A DNA stretch of 64,000 bases from Cheiracanthium punctorium (lineage: Eukaryota; Arthropoda; Arachnida; Araneae; Cheiracanthiidae), in the NCBI GenBank assembly GCA_038373885.1, contig JAWZYV010016944.1, positions 310,001 to 374,000 of the forward strand, written 5' to 3'. This document shows, one piece after another, positions 36,397 to 49,100 of this stretch. Numbering within the stretch: the first letter of the stretch is position 1; each line of letters opens with the position of its first letter. The notes under the pieces were generated by a model. It made no database searches and was not told the origin of the DNA. It was given only the letters and a program-made list of their open reading frames with translations. Made by a program: the position numbers and the translations under genes.

Positions 36397-39300
36397 TTAC
36401 CACAAAATATGCATTTCTTCTTGAGTTTTCGATCCTGTGAAGAATTAAATACCACAAGAAAAAAAAAGGTCAACAAAGACTAAAATTTGTTCATCTAGCA
36501 CAATCTTTCACCTGAAGGGAATGCACGACAATGAATATGGAGAAATTTGTACTCTTCAGTTTACAAGAGCGAGACATTCAGATGCTAAAACTTTTTGATC
36601 ACGCAACTATAAGCATCAGAAGGCATATGTATAGAAACTGCTCAACAATCAGCCACAATCACAGAAATTTGTCAGCTGATTCATCAGAACTATTGATTGA
36701 TTAGGCTGAACTGCAAAGCGTTACATCATTTCACATTCATGGTATAAAGAGGAGTATCAAAACTTTATGGGAAAATATTCAGCAGGTGTTGCAACAGATA
36801 ATGATGGGGATGACTATTTTCCTGAGACACATTTACCTTACCAAACCGTATTTCGTATGATTTAGAAAAACAAATACCATGAAATGTGTAGCACCATTTT
36901 TGAATTGGAACTCTGTAGCAAAAAATGTGTGAAAAGTATAATTTTATGAAATAATAGATTATGTAAATTAAATAAATAAATTATCCAATAAAATTTTAAC
37001 TGCAATTAGCGTTTATATTAAGTAAGTTCTTTTCTTATTTTATGATTCCAGACATAAATTGGAATATGTAATAAATAAGAAAATGTCTCTTCAAGATATT
37101 TACTTTCATAAATGTTTCTAATATATTTACTTTACCTTCATTTTGCTTTAATTCAAAATCCATTACATTTAACTAATAATAATTTTATAAACGGAGTTTT
37201 AAATAAATGAATGTAAGAGCTGTTAAATTTGACTGTAAATGTAGAAGATTTGCTTACATTCTAAGAGCTTACATTTAGTGGTAAACAAGTCACTTTTAGA
37301 AAGATAATTTTTGTTCAGTTTACTATCCTTCTCTATAGTGCAGGTATATTTTCTTTTAATGTACCAAAGTAATAAAAATCTGGTCAATATTAAAGGAACT
37401 GGCATACCCGGATATAGATTAAATTAAACCAACTGAGCTGTCCGAATAAAAGGCACTTATTCTAAGACAACTTTAATACTTAAGCAGTTTCACACAATAA
37501 GATTAAGGAACATTTTGGAAACACATAGCCAAAGGTTTCTGGTATTGAAAATTATGTATTCTTGGTAAGCCAGAACGCAGGACATATTTTCTGTAAAAAA
37601 TGGGCAAAAACTATTTCATAAATCATATAACTTACATAAATTTGCAGTTTACTCTAACATGTAAGAGAATCGTGTGTCTTTTCAGGTCAGAATATTTTTT
37701 TCTACTATGCGTTTCTGTACATGGTTGTAATAACCCCACTTTTCAAAAACCATGGAGTAATTACGACCATGGATTTAAAAATATTTAACTAGGTTAGAAA
37801 AACTAAAAACATGTCGGAAGCTCTTAAATACATTACCAACATTACTTTTAATATGAATAAGCTTGTATAAAAATTTTCCTTTCGGTGAAAGTACTTTCAA
37901 CATTGAATCGTCAGAGCCGTTTGATGAAACTTTTGACACGTTAATTGTTTATCAATTGTTACTACGTTAAAAATACTTAATACCAACGATGGAAAATATC
38001 TATCCCGAAAATCCCAGTAATATGCTTTATGCCGAATATTTTAGTGAAAGTTTACTATTTACAGATTTTTAAAACATTCCGTTGGTCATAATTACCTCAC
38101 TGGATTCTATACGTTTACAAAACATGCGTACTTCATATTAATTTACTAGGGTTGGGTGATTCACCAGCAAAATGGTATTTTTGCCAGGACAAAGGCAAAA
38201 CCTGATAAAAACCTGGTTATAACCGGCAAAAATAGCTGGATTTAATAAATATTCTAAAATTACATAATTTTCTATACATTATAATTGAGACTTTAATCTC
38301 TCTCTCTCTGAATATAATCTATTTTATTAATATTAATTTTATTAATAAAAACAACTTAAAATATTTTTCATTGATAATATAGCGATAAAAAATCAAGTAT
38401 AAAAATAGTGAATGTTGTTAACAAATTTTGTAACACCCCCCTCTAAATTAATGTAGTAATATCACTTTTACAGAAATATGTGTATGTGTCCACAGTTTTT
38501 ACATTTAAGAAAACTATAATTAAAAATAATTCATCAAACCAATCCTCATTTTATGTTTATCATGGCTTCTAGGTATAACGTTCACAAGTATTTTATAGAA
38601 ATAATCTAAATTCCTGCAACTCCTTTTTTTTAGTGTGTGTGGGAAGGTTGTACTGGTAAACAAAAACAATGATAATGATGAAAACGTCTATTTTAACTAT
38701 TTTATGTATAATTCTTTTCATAATTAAAAGTTATAATTCAATATGAGCTGTGCTTTTATCCCAATATATTTACTGTATTTATATTCCCATATATTATTTC
38801 ATTCTTATTTGGTATTTTCAAATTACTGCTGCTCTTAGAGCATGGCAAAATTTATATTATTTCTTTCTGTGTTAAAAAATTAACTGAAGCATAAGGATTA
38901 ATTGTTAATCATTATGACTTAAATCAAAGTCAGTAAGGTTTTTCATATTAACTAAAAAAGTATCTTACTAAAAAATACAAATTCTTAAATTAATAATGCA
39001 GTTAATATTCATAATGGTAAAAAAATTAAATAAAATTATGTATTATTAGAGTTGCAATTAGTAAAAATTAAAATATATCAATCACATCGTTTTAAACAAT
39101 ATGTATCTATTTTTGCCACTTTGGCAAAAAGTGGCAGAAATGGTTTTTTGCAAGGGCGGTTTTTACCGCTTTTTTCCAGCAGTGGCAAAAACGTGTCAAC
39201 TCTATTTAAAACTTTGTGAATCAGCACTCATAAATGACAATTATATTGCAGCATAATTATTTTGGGACGGTACAAAAGTTCCACACAAAATGATTATTCA

Positions 39301-42051
39301 GTTTTCCTTGTAAAATTCAGAGCTTTAAATACATAGGTCTTGTTTCATGGATGTTTTCGTTTGAAAGTCTTCATGAAAGTCTTAGACACTGGATCCTCTA
39401 ACATCCATAAAACTCTTTTTTGAATAATATTAAAGTAACTGATAATTTTTATAAAGCTTACAAGATATATTTTAAAATCAAAATTGCAAAAGTAATCCAT
39501 TTCACAAAATTATATGTCAGCATTAGGCGCATCAATAAATTGTGAAATATTTAATCTCTCCCTAAAAGGAAATAATTTTCCAAATCCTCCATGCGTTTAA
39601 TGTATTTTGCATGGTGCATGAGTGGTCATACCGATGTTGAAATACCGTTTTGTTTTACGTATGACAATTAAAATTTTGATTACTTAAATGGAATTGATTG
39701 AAGTATTTTGAAATTGCTTTATTCTACATTATCCTGCAAGTACATTTTTTTAGTGAGGTGGAATCAAAATTCCGAGATAGGAAGCAGCCCCGATGATAAA
39801 AAACATAAAAGAAGCAGTATTTTGCAGTTAATTCAAAATGATTCTGTTCTGTGTACAAAACAAAAAAGAAGGAATGACCAGAATGCGTTTTTATTAAATA
39901 GTCTTTGAATGTCACAATGCCTTTACGAATAATGCCTTTGCTGTAGTTATAAGAACATATTACCGCGTCTGAGGCAATTCTGTACTTCTGTAAGAACAAA
40001 CGAAAGACAAAGGACATGACTCGTATCCCACTTTAATTACACCTCAGTGACTTAATATCACGCCTGTAATGGTGAAGCACCATTCTTTCTGCATGCAATA
40101 TTTAACCGTCACCACCATCAATCCGTCTCATTAATCTTCCGTCGCTAGAACATTTGCCGGGAGGGTTAGTTCAGGAACTCACTATTAAGTGAAATATGCC
40201 GAAACGGGTTGGATTTAGAGCTAAATGAATCTCGTTTAATATTACTTGCTATGTGCAAGCATGTAATCGGTTATTCTTAAATGTATTCCGTAATTCAATG
40301 TAAGTATCCTGTTTTGTGTTTACCTGCATGTAAAAGTTATAAAATAATCAAGTTGTAGGTAGTTCTCAATTGAGTACTCGAATGAAGAATCACTTAATTC
40401 TGCGTAGCCTAATAGAGAGAGACTTGTTTTGTGACATCTGTTTTGTGACATGCCCACCATAAGACAAAATTGTGACATTTCTATTTTTTTTCATTACATT
40501 AAAACATAATATACTCAAATTTAGAGTTAATCTTTAGAAATATTTCCTTGTGTGAAGGTCATCTTTTTATTCAATTCGTCGATCTGAAATCTATGTGTAC
40601 CAAAACAGGGTTTTGTGATGGTTATTTCCCCTATTCAATTACACAGAAAAGACTCAAATGAATGGTTATCATATTCGAATACATAATGCATTACTGTAAC
40701 CCAAAATAGGAGACAATTAAAATACCGCCAAATATATGTACAATAGCAGTAGCAGAGGCGATTCGTGACCCATTTCTGTGGTTTAGCTTGAAATTTCTTT
40801 TAGCTCAGTAATGTAAAACATAGACTAGCTTTTGTAAACAACATAAAGAAATTTCGAATGGCAACTTGTAAAAGGTAAACTATTTTCTTTTTCTCCTTAC
40901 ATTATCAAAATTAATGTACATGTGATATGTTTAAAAATATAGTTAAAGGATATTTCTTTCCAAAATTACGATAAATTCCAAAATTACGTTTTGCCCAAGG
41001 ATGTGAAGATCCAGCAGGGTCGTTCGTTCATAACCCCCCCATATGCCGTGGAGAGTTTAACCTACGATTTATAATGATTCTTAGTCAAAAAATTGTTTTC
41101 ACCGTATTTGGCAAATCAGAAACCTAAAAAAAATAGTAAAAGAAATTTTTAGTTTAAAACGAAGGTAACAACAATAAAAAAATAGCTTTTAGACTATAAA
41201 CATTAAGAATTAGGAGACAATGAACACCGCTTTTTCTACCACGGCAGCAAAACTCGCAAATTAATAAAACTGCTCCCATGTCAACAATATTATTCTTTCA
41301 ACGGGCCCACCATATCCTGACCCAAAACTCAAGCTAAATTACTGCACTTTCGCATTCATTTTCGTGCTACACAACCAACTATTGCTACGTTCTGATAAAT
41401 GATCAACGTTGCCTCGCTGTGCTTTGCGCGCATGCCGGGGCCGCTGCAGGATGTATTGGAAAACATTATTTAAAATATATTTTTCATCCGTCTAAATCTA
41501 AATCGGATAAAATACATACATACTATTTTAGCGAAATAAACAGATTTTTTTTAAAAAGGCAACCTTAAAAAAATTAAATTCTGTGTTAAGTTTGAAAAAG
41601 CTTTTGAAATATCGGGTGGGGCCAGGCTCCTCTGGCTCTAAGGAAGAGCCACCGCTGTACAGAAGTTAAAAAAACTTTCATTTCAATTATTTAATAAGTA
41701 CACCATTCTTTGTTACCTTCTTTAAACTGAGTTGTAGATACAATTTATCAATTTAGATTTTTTTAAAGTTGTATTTCTTAAAGAAATGAAGTTTTTTTGT
41801 CAGAAATTATCAGTAAATCAGTGGTTTAGTTGTGGGGGTATGCAGAGAAACAGTGTTCCACTCCTCTTTTTATTTGAACTTAAGCATCGCATCACATTTT
41901 ATTACCAAGAGAGGAGCTCAAATTTATTTTTAATGCACAAAACTTCTCTTTTTGTAATTCTACGTCAAAAAGACAACCGAAAGCACCTCTTTCTCTAAGT
42001 AGGATTTAAAAATTTTTACAATTCCTTTATAATTGCCAAATATTGTAAACC
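36397..42051. other. Long AT-rich stretch without recognised features
   Basis: More than 5 kb with no supportable gene. Small features only: a (TC)n run near 38298-38310, a C tract near 41034-41040, and a hairpin TGGCTCTAAGGAAGAGCCA at about 41632-41650 ending in CACCGCTG, perhaps a hAT terminus. Overlapping open frames on both strands at 39708-40017 have no recognised motif. Confidence 0.5.
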
Positions 42052-42053
42052 TA

Positions 42054-42708
42054 CCGGGTATCCCAAAAATGACTGATGGATTTTGAAAATCAATAAAAAA
42101 AAAGATGGAATGCGATAGACATGTATCGTTTGCGGCCTTATGCTTATGAATCATAAATTTTATCCCACCAAATTTCAAATTTACTTAACATTTTCACCCA
42201 CAGGTGGCGCTGATTGCCTTGAATTAGACATGTATACAGAAAGTGGCATAATATGGCCTCCTTATTCCCCCAGATTTGACGACCTGTGACTTTTTTCTTT
42301 GGGGGTACCTGAAAGATTTGGTATACTGCCAAACTCCATAAACAATTGCGAAGCTGAAGCAGCAGATCTGTATTGCACGTCAGACAATTTCAAGTGTCAT
42401 GTTTGAACGGATGTCTGGAAATTTTTATCTCAGACTGCGCCAAGTTGTTGCAGCAAATGGGGATTACATTGAAAATGCCATTGTTTAGTTTCATGCAATA
42501 GTACTTGCAAAATTTTCAGTCCGGTTTTTATTTTTTCAATTTTTTCAACGCCACCTGTTGGTGAAAATGTTAAGTAAATTTGAAATTTGGTGGGATAAAA
42601 TTACCCGATTATCTAAGCATAAGGCCGCAAACGATACATATCTATCGCATTCCGTCTTTTTTTTTTTTTTGATTTTCAAAATCCATCAGTAATTTTTGGG
42701 ATACCCGT
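42054..42708 (+). mobile_element. IS630/mariner-type deletion derivative with ~150-bp TIRs
   Basis: The left arm begins CGGGTATCCCAAAAATGACT and the right, on the minus strand, CGGGTATCCCAAAAATTACT. Similarity continues inward through GCGATAGA, GGCCTTATGCTTA and GGTGGGATAAA to a TGGCG block on each side. TA precedes the left end; the right target copy is degraded. The central part encodes a transposase C-terminus (42250-42488). Confidence 0.85.
42250..42488 (+). pseudogene. IS630/mariner transposase C-terminus
   Basis: The frame reads DLTTCDFFLWGYLKDLVY near its start, the P-D-L-x-P-x-D-F-F-L-W-G segment that carries the last catalytic acidic region of IS630/mariner-type DDE transposases. 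One in-frame stop follows, and the frame continues to RLRQVVAANGDYIENAIV and a terminal TAG. The first two catalytic residues are absent because the N-terminal two thirds are deleted. Preservation of the C-terminal frame with only one stop suggests moderate age. Confidence 0.8.
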
Positions 42709-42710
42709 CA

Positions 42711-43341
42711 TCTTTAAGCATAGAATGCATATGCTATCTAGGCAAGTCTAAATAAGTTGGTGCGGGTGTCACCACCCCAAACTTTTGAAAAGAATTAAAA
42801 ACTCGGTTAACAAGGAACACGATAAAAAGTAAAAATCCTTATAACTTTGACATTCGGATTCCTGACTTTTGTAACGGTAAGATTTTTTTTGTTAATTTCA
42901 GTTATATCCCCTTTTAAAATTAAAGCTTCATTAATTATACCAAAGTAATGATAATATTTACTTACTTTTGTCACAGATTTTAACAATAATTGCATTAAAC
43001 TAATTACACATATTTAAGGTTAATTCAACAAAAATCAGCGTCTCTTCACTTTTTTTTCCTCAGGACTACATCGCTGCAGTATACGAGTATAATTTGCGTA
43101 AAACAGTCTATAATAAAAAAAATAGACGCCCCAAGAAGGAGCCGCCTGATAAAATTTCGTATGCAAAGACATTCGGACCGAACATGCAAATGATTAAAAT
43201 CTGAAGTCCAATGAATGAATAGCGGAAGCGCTAGCTCAACGAAACTGCTCATTCAGCAGGTGCGTATAAGGAGCGATTCTCAATCTGATGGTTAAAATTT
43301 ATTTCGCATTTCGACTGCGATATCTTACGTAGGCTGTAAAA
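42711..43341. other. Gene-free stretch upstream of the Tc1 relic
   Basis: No firm feature. It may hold the left terminus of the Tc1 element that follows, but I could not find its inverted partner. Confidence 0.4.
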
Positions 43342-44461
43342 ATGTCTCGCCAAAGGATTCGTGAGCATTACGAGAAGATGTCAGAGTTTAAAAGAGATGG
43401 TGCGATCGGACTGAAAGAGGCTGGTTAGACGAATCGAAGAATCGCTCGACATCTCCGTCGAAGCCATTAGGCTATTAGACGATGCTGGAAAGAGTGGGAC
43501 AACAACAGTAGATATCAGCGTCCAAATTTTAGTGGTCGACCAAGGGCCACAACAGAAGCCGCCCGAGGGCTATAACAGAGGATCGAGCGATTGTCAGAGC
43601 AGTTGTCGCAGCACCGGATTCGTCGCCATCAACTATCCACCGTGTGACCCGCACACCATTTTTCCAACATGACCGTCCACCGACCGTTACGCCGGTTGTC
43701 CACGCCTGTACACCGTCAAGTCCGATTACTATGGTGTCGGGCTCGATCAACGTGGAACTGCGCTGACAGGGCACGTACAGCCTTAGTGACGATTCCCGTT
43801 TCTGTTTCCTGTAACACAAGGACAACCGCAGACAGACGTTATCTGGAGATGTCTAGGGCAGAGGGGGGGGGGGATCCTGCTCTGACGATGGCAAGTCACA
43901 CAGGCCCACAGTAAGGTGTTATGGTCCTTTTAAATCATTAAAATTAGTTTGATTTTAAATTGATTTTAAATGATTAAAAATCAAAAGCCGTCGCTTTTGA
44001 TAGCCGGAACCCTTTGATAGACATTTCTGGCACATTGACAGCGAATCGGTACGTTGGCGACATCCTACGAATGTTTTTTTACCATTGCTTTGGCGACATC
44101 CTACGAATGTTTTGTTACCATTGCTTTGGCGACATCCTACGAATGTTTTGTTACCATTGCTTTGGCGACACCCTGGACTTATTTTTCAACGCCATTATGC
44201 CTGCCAACATACGACACATGTTGCTATGAATTGTCTTCAAGCTCTACCTCCGCTTTCTTGGCCAGCTAGGTCACCTGATCTCTCTCCCATACATCAAATT
44301 TTGGACGTTATGGAAGGCGATTGCAACCATCTCAAAATGTAGCCCAACAGTTGGAGACAATCTGGCAAGAAATTCCACAGGACACCATCTGGGAACATTA
44401 TCAGTCTGTGCCACGCCGCGTGACAGCTTGCATCGAGGGCAGAAGTAGACAAACACCTTAG
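43342..44461 (+). pseudogene. Tc1-like transposase pseudogene
   Basis: Nearly full length for the family (about 1.1 kb) but with several frameshifts and stops. Order of recognisable parts: FKRDGAIGLKEAG and NRRIARHL (first helix-turn-helix, 43390-43450); GRPRATTEA (GRP hook, about 43540); the first catalytic region as SDDSRF (about 43790); GDILR repeated three times (44056-44163); LIFQRHYACQHTTHVAMNC (about 44175-44230), where the usual DNA catalytic motif is changed; and WPARSPDLSPIHQILDVME (about 44260), where the third catalytic acidic residue is H. It ends ACIEGRSRQTP and a stop. Loss of two catalytic residues shows it is inactive. Confidence 0.9.
44056..44163 (+). repeat. 3 x 36-bp in-frame tandem repeat in the Tc1 relic
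   Basis: Three nearly identical 36-bp units (44056-44091, 44092-44127, 44128-44163), each encoding GDILRMF(C/F)YHCF, followed by a partial fourth (GGCGACACCCTGG). The family normally has one copy of this DDILR segment just before the second catalytic motif. The expansion keeps frame by virtue of its length. Confidence 0.95.
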
Positions 44462-46144
44462 TGACTTCCTCCCTTTGTTATGGTCAAACTCTACGATAAA
44501 TCTTTCAATTGTTCGGAAATTTTAATTGTTTCTTTTTCTTATGTATGTTCTTTACATCCACCAATTTTTATCGCAATCGAACGATTCCTTCTTGGTCCGT
44601 GATTTTTTAAAAATGGAGTGTATGTTCCATTAACGCTATAATGCATTGACCAGGTTAGTTTTAAAATTCAAATATTGAATTGGCAATTTGAAATTAGACA
44701 CTGTGATAAATGAAATCATATTTTACATTTTCAATGTACGGAGTAAATTTTCTTTCCCAGGTAAATAATATTATTTTTACTTCCTGTAAACGAATTGTGA
44801 TCATTTACAACTTTCAAGCACCGCTCTAAATTCGAAGACATACAGTGAAGAATTAGTAATACTTCAAAATTACCTGAAAATGTATTACTTTTTGTAATTT
44901 AAAGGCTTATCACGGAAATAATAGGTTGCTTATAAAAATAAAAAAAAGATATACAAAATTAAATACAAAGGCATCCTCTTATTCACATGTTATGGATTAA
45001 AGTTCATTTGAATTGTAAACGATTTGTTTATGTAACTTTGTAGTACGATGAACAAAAGACAAATAAAGAAGTGAGTGAGACTTTTTTATGCATCTGTACA
45101 ACTAAATAATAATTACCTATATAAATAAATGTATCTAACTCAGAAATTCTTCAGTATATCTTTTTTTTTAATAAGAAATGTTAAGTTGTATTATTAAATA
45201 TTATCTTCTGTTAATTGTAAAACAATAAACATAAACCAGATACCATAAAACTTTTAACAAATCTATTCTTAAACTCTGATGTTTTTTGGAAAGAAAAAAA
45301 ATGCGTATATTTAAATTTGTGTAATGAGATTTAAATCTTTATGGAAAGGAATTTTTGTCGTGTTTTTCTTACCTTATTATCCTTTTCAAAACACAATAGA
45401 TTTTTCAAACGTTAGCTAAAAATTCTTTCCTTCGCATGTATCGACTAACTTAATGGCATTCACCATTTATAACAGCCTTCCTAGAATTAATTTAAAGGAG
45501 TTTAAAATACCATTATTTTATCTTTCTTTTGGGAAAAAAGTTGTTTTCAGAGTCTCTGAAAGAACATCAATGTATCAATGTATCATTTAGAAATTCAGTG
45601 CTATAATGTATAAATAATGATGCAAGCCAAAAGTAAAAAAAGAGAAATTCAAACTATAAGAATTCTTTAAAGTCTTTCAACGAGCAATTTTTCTAAATTA
45701 CAATTTACTGAAATGCTAAAAGTCAGTTCATCGACTTTGCAAAATACAGCGGTAAAAATATGTACAATGTTCATATTCCAAGTTTTAAGTTACATCAGAA
45801 GATTAGTACTACCTCAAAATTATTTGGTTAGATCAATTAAATCAAGAATTAAATAACCCTTACAGACATTTATTACTTTACGCTATTTAACAGTCAGTTA
45901 TGGTTCGAAAAAACTCCTGGGAAATACATATATATTCCTTATCGCTCAGAAATAGTCATGCTCAGCAAACAAGGTGGTGCTATTTTCCCTGGAAGAAAAA
46001 GGAATAGCGCTGTACTGGCCTTAGTGCACTCCCCCCAGCGATGTATCCCAGGGCAGTTTTCTCAAGAAACAGCGATCATTTTCGTAAAAGCGCATTTCAA
46101 AGCTTCTTTTTCTTCTACGTTGTGTGTATAAGATACTTAACATA
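44462..46144. other. Gene-free AT-rich stretch
   Basis: No supported feature. Confidence 0.5.
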
Positions 46145-46320
46145 GATGGCAGGAGTGGGAAGGTCCCGCGTTCGGACCTATCGCGCTGCTGCCGATCTAA
46201 CGGTCGACTTTTGGGCGGTTTTCTCCAGGTGTAACGTAAATACGCATGAGAAATCCTTAAAAATCTGGTCAGTATGATCATTTTGGGCTGTAGAAAATTT
46301 CCGCCCTTATAGAGTTGCAA
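46145..46320 (+). mobile_element. tRNA-derived SINE fragment
   Basis: A B-box-like GCGTTCGGACC at about 46170 is followed by GGGCGGTTTTCTCCAGGTGT and AACGTAAATACGCATGAG. This combination is typical of the body of arthropod tRNA-derived SINEs. The A box is not convincing, so the copy seems 5'-truncated or decayed. Confidence 0.5.
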
Positions 46321-47129
46321 AAAGGTTCAAACATCCACAAGAGTGCAAAGTCTGAAATACTTAAGTAAGTCTGTAGGCCCAGGCTTTCTGCACGTGTGGC
46401 TTGAACTTTTTTGCCACTGAGGAAGGGAGGACCTCCTGTACCGCACAAAATTATCATACTGTTGAGAAGTACCATTTTATGTGTGATATTATACAAAATC
46501 TTTATTAATTTTAATGCTGATGTACATTGTTAGTCATCATTTACATAACTGAAAGCAGATTTTTGTGGAGATTCTTAGGAGGGTTACAGCTTCTCTTGCA
46601 CTTTTTCCTATTTCCCATTCTTTCAAAAGAGAATCTCATTTGTTAGAGGGGGCTAAGAGTTTTGTGGAGAGTGGTTCAGGTATAGTTAGACTCAAACAGT
46701 TCTCTTATATGTGAGCATTGTCTCTTCTTGCAAAGTTCGTAATGTATCCATTACTCTAAGGCTATCAAATCTCGTACGTGAAATTTGCTTGACACATACG
46801 TTTTTGAGGGGAGGCTATGTGAATGAGTACGAATGAAAGGATCCCCACGGCGAACGTCTGCCCTGGGCCAGAGTTGGTTTAGTCGGGCTCTAGATTTCTC
46901 ATAGATGAATAAGGATAAGCGCGAACAAAAAGTTCTTAATGGGATCCAGCGATTTTGGTGGAAGTTATACTTTGTTTTGAATAAAGCATAATATTCATAA
47001 AACAATGCAGGAAACTTTTGGAAAAAGTTACAAATTTGATCCTGATTCATATGAAACCGATATTTTATATTTTTGTGTTCAATTTGAACAGTCTATAAAA
47101 TTTATAAAGTCCCATAAACACCCCATCAA

Positions 47130-47130
<1 letters not shown>
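46321..47130. other. Gene-free stretch
   Basis: No supported feature. Base composition is somewhat richer in G+C than most of the window. Confidence 0.4.

Positions 47131-47164
<34 letters not shown>
47131..47164. repeat. (TA)n microsatellite
   Basis: 34 bp of pure TA dinucleotides. Confidence 0.97.
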
Positions 47165-47165
<1 letters not shown>

Positions 47166-47382
47166 CTTAAATATATGCATATATATAGAGAGAGTTTGTG
47201 ATGTGAAAGGAAAAAAAATCTAGCAATTAAAGCTTTCTCCAAGGAATACAATTGCATTAGTTTTTTGCACGATATCTTATACTCTAATCAAAAAACTTTG
47301 TTCAAACTACATCAGAGCTATCGGAAGACACGTATTATAAGTGCGCATTTAACTGAAAGCTATAGCAACAATTTAAGCTTAA

Positions 47383-47644
47383 TCCTTTAATGTTGCATAG
47401 TGAAACTACCTTATTTCAGCGCTTTCACTGCTAGTCTCAAAAAATAAGGTTAAATGGTCCCAACGCTGTGTGGCCGCGCAGCCACCTGTGTCAAAAAACC
47501 TCTTAGTCAAAGATGGGCGATTCGATTGACCGTCACATTGTTGGTAGTTAAATGGATCGTTGGCAACGGCTGCACTTCTCTGCGTTGGGCAGTCTATTTA
47601 GTTGGTCCTCTATAATGATGTGAAAATGTTTGCTCTTCAAAGGG
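47383..47644 (-). mobile_element. piggyBac-type MITE (family B), complete copy
   Basis: Flanked by TTAA on both sides (47379-47382 and 47645-47648). The right end on the minus strand reads CCCTTTGAAG, matching the copy at 12050; the left end is a weaker TCCTTTAATG. Internal shared blocks on the minus strand are GCAGCCGTTGCCAACG, TTTAACTACCAACAA and a GTGGCTGCGCGGCCAC-like palindrome. The TTAA target and CCC start are diagnostic of piggyBac-type elements. Non-coding, 262 bp. Confidence 0.8.
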
Positions 47645-47934
47645 TTAATGATTTCAATAAAATAGAAACTTCTAGAGGTATCCGGTATCATCTTTTTACT
47701 GTCATGTCTTGGTGTACATCTTCAGCATCAAGTTAGCACATTTTTGAAACCTTCATTTTTCAAATTAATAACTAATACAAGATATTTTCAAATATTTAAA
47801 GCACTATTTTTATTGTTTTGAAATTTTCCTATGTATAGCTATCAAAGGGGATTCGTACTAGCATGAAAACAAACAAAATATATCAAAATATTACTTTACA
47901 AATGAAATGTTTTAAATACCAAAATTATTATTTA

Positions 47935-48335
47935 TACTAGATGTCACAACAATCTTATATATGAAATTTCAACATTCTACTACTAATAGTTTTTGAGATA
48001 TGAGAGTTAAATACGTACACACGTACACCAAATCGGTATAATTTTTGAGAGAAGCACGTGACCGTGTTTGGATGATTACCTAACTTGGAAGGACGGTATT
48101 GTGCTTGAAACGAATGAATGTCCCTAAAACTGTCCTTGACCGTAATGCGTTGGAAATCTTTTGAGTGTGCCTGTAGCAGAACTATAAATGATAAAGACAC
48201 TATTTTCGATGGAGAAATTCATTTTGTAACTCTTAACAACATATATCACTTGTGAGTAGTTTGAAATAGCCTAATACCTCTAAAATATGCTTTAATGAAT
48301 TTCTGCCAATAGAGCGTAATGTATTTAGAATCTTT
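47935..48335 (-). repeat. Family D repeat, copy 1 (uninterrupted)
   Basis: On the minus strand, 48335 down to about 48195 matches the two sequences flanking the CACTA element (52461-52485 and 60121-60230). Landmarks: ATTCTAAATACATTACGCTC, then CATTAAAGCATATTTTAGAG and GTTAAGAGTTA. The preceding segment (48120-48190) is a diverged tandem relative of 48300-48355. The family's class is unknown to me. Confidence 0.75.
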
Positions 48336-48399
48336 TGGGCGGTTCTGTAGATAAACTATCCAGTCGATCGGGACCAAAAGAGAAGGTGTGCAACTAGAT

Positions 48400-49100
48400 G
48401 TTACAACAGTCCCAAACATTGGCGTCGCAGCCTGTAAATTATTGGGGGGGGGACCAAAGGCCAAAGACGTATTTCAGGGTGGGGGGTCTGGACACTTCCC
48501 CTCAAAATTTTGATTTTTGTTGCTAAAATGATAATGATATAGTCTTTTTGTGAAAATTTTTGCCTTTTTTGTTGTTTGGACCCCCACCGACATTTTTGGA
48601 GCCTTTCAAAAATGTTTTTCTGGATATGTGCCTACCAAAGGCGTAACTTAATAAGGGCAAAAAGAACCAATTGCTTGCCCCCTTCCAAAATTCAATGAAT
48701 TCAGATTTCACCTATTTGAAAACTGCATTTTCCACGATAGGAAACATTTTGCACCCCCCCCCCCAATGTTACTGTCCCAATCGTGCCAAAGGGAGGGGAC
48801 AAAGAGACAAATAATAAAATAACATTCTTTACTATGCATCTTCATTAACGTCCAGGCCTAACTATACCATTGTCATTAGATAAGGGTAGCATTAGGGGGT
48901 CCACGCACCCTCCCAACTTCTGTGAATCTTTTTGGCACATAAATTACTATTTGTAGAAGTGTATTGCAAAAAAAAAAAAAAAAAAAAAAAATCCATACCA
49001 TATTGGAACATAAAACTTGAAACTCCTCCTCCCGAAAGGTAGTCCAAGCTACGGTCCTGATTAACCTGTAAGATTTTATACATTTTTATATTATTTAAAA
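48400..49100. repeat. Low-complexity patchwork, possible hAT ends
   Basis: Contains G8-9 and C9-10 tracts (about 48442, 48755), a ~29-base A tract (48968-48991) and isolated hAT-terminus-like strings such as CATTGGCGTCGCAGCC (about 48418) and CAAAGGCGTAAC (about 48638). I could not pair these into complete elements. Confidence 0.35.

Noticed and set aside
38147..39204. Possible 1-kb hAT element with TAGGGTTG / CAACTCTA ends and GGCAAAAA-rich subtermini
   Set aside because: The ends look related and sit in inverted order, but flanking 8-mers (TAATTTAC and TTTAAAAC) agree at only three positions and inner alignment is loose.
40751..41656. CAGAGGCGATTCGTGACC and AGAGCCACCGCTG as two ends of one hAT element
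   Set aside because: Both resemble hAT termini, but they do not match each other well and no target duplication was found.
43863..43871. G tract as a quadruplex-forming element
   Set aside because: Single G or C homopolymers recur across the window (694, 12591, 15371, 30398, 48442, 48755, 58378) without the four-run spacing of a quadruplex motif; treated as simple homopolymers.
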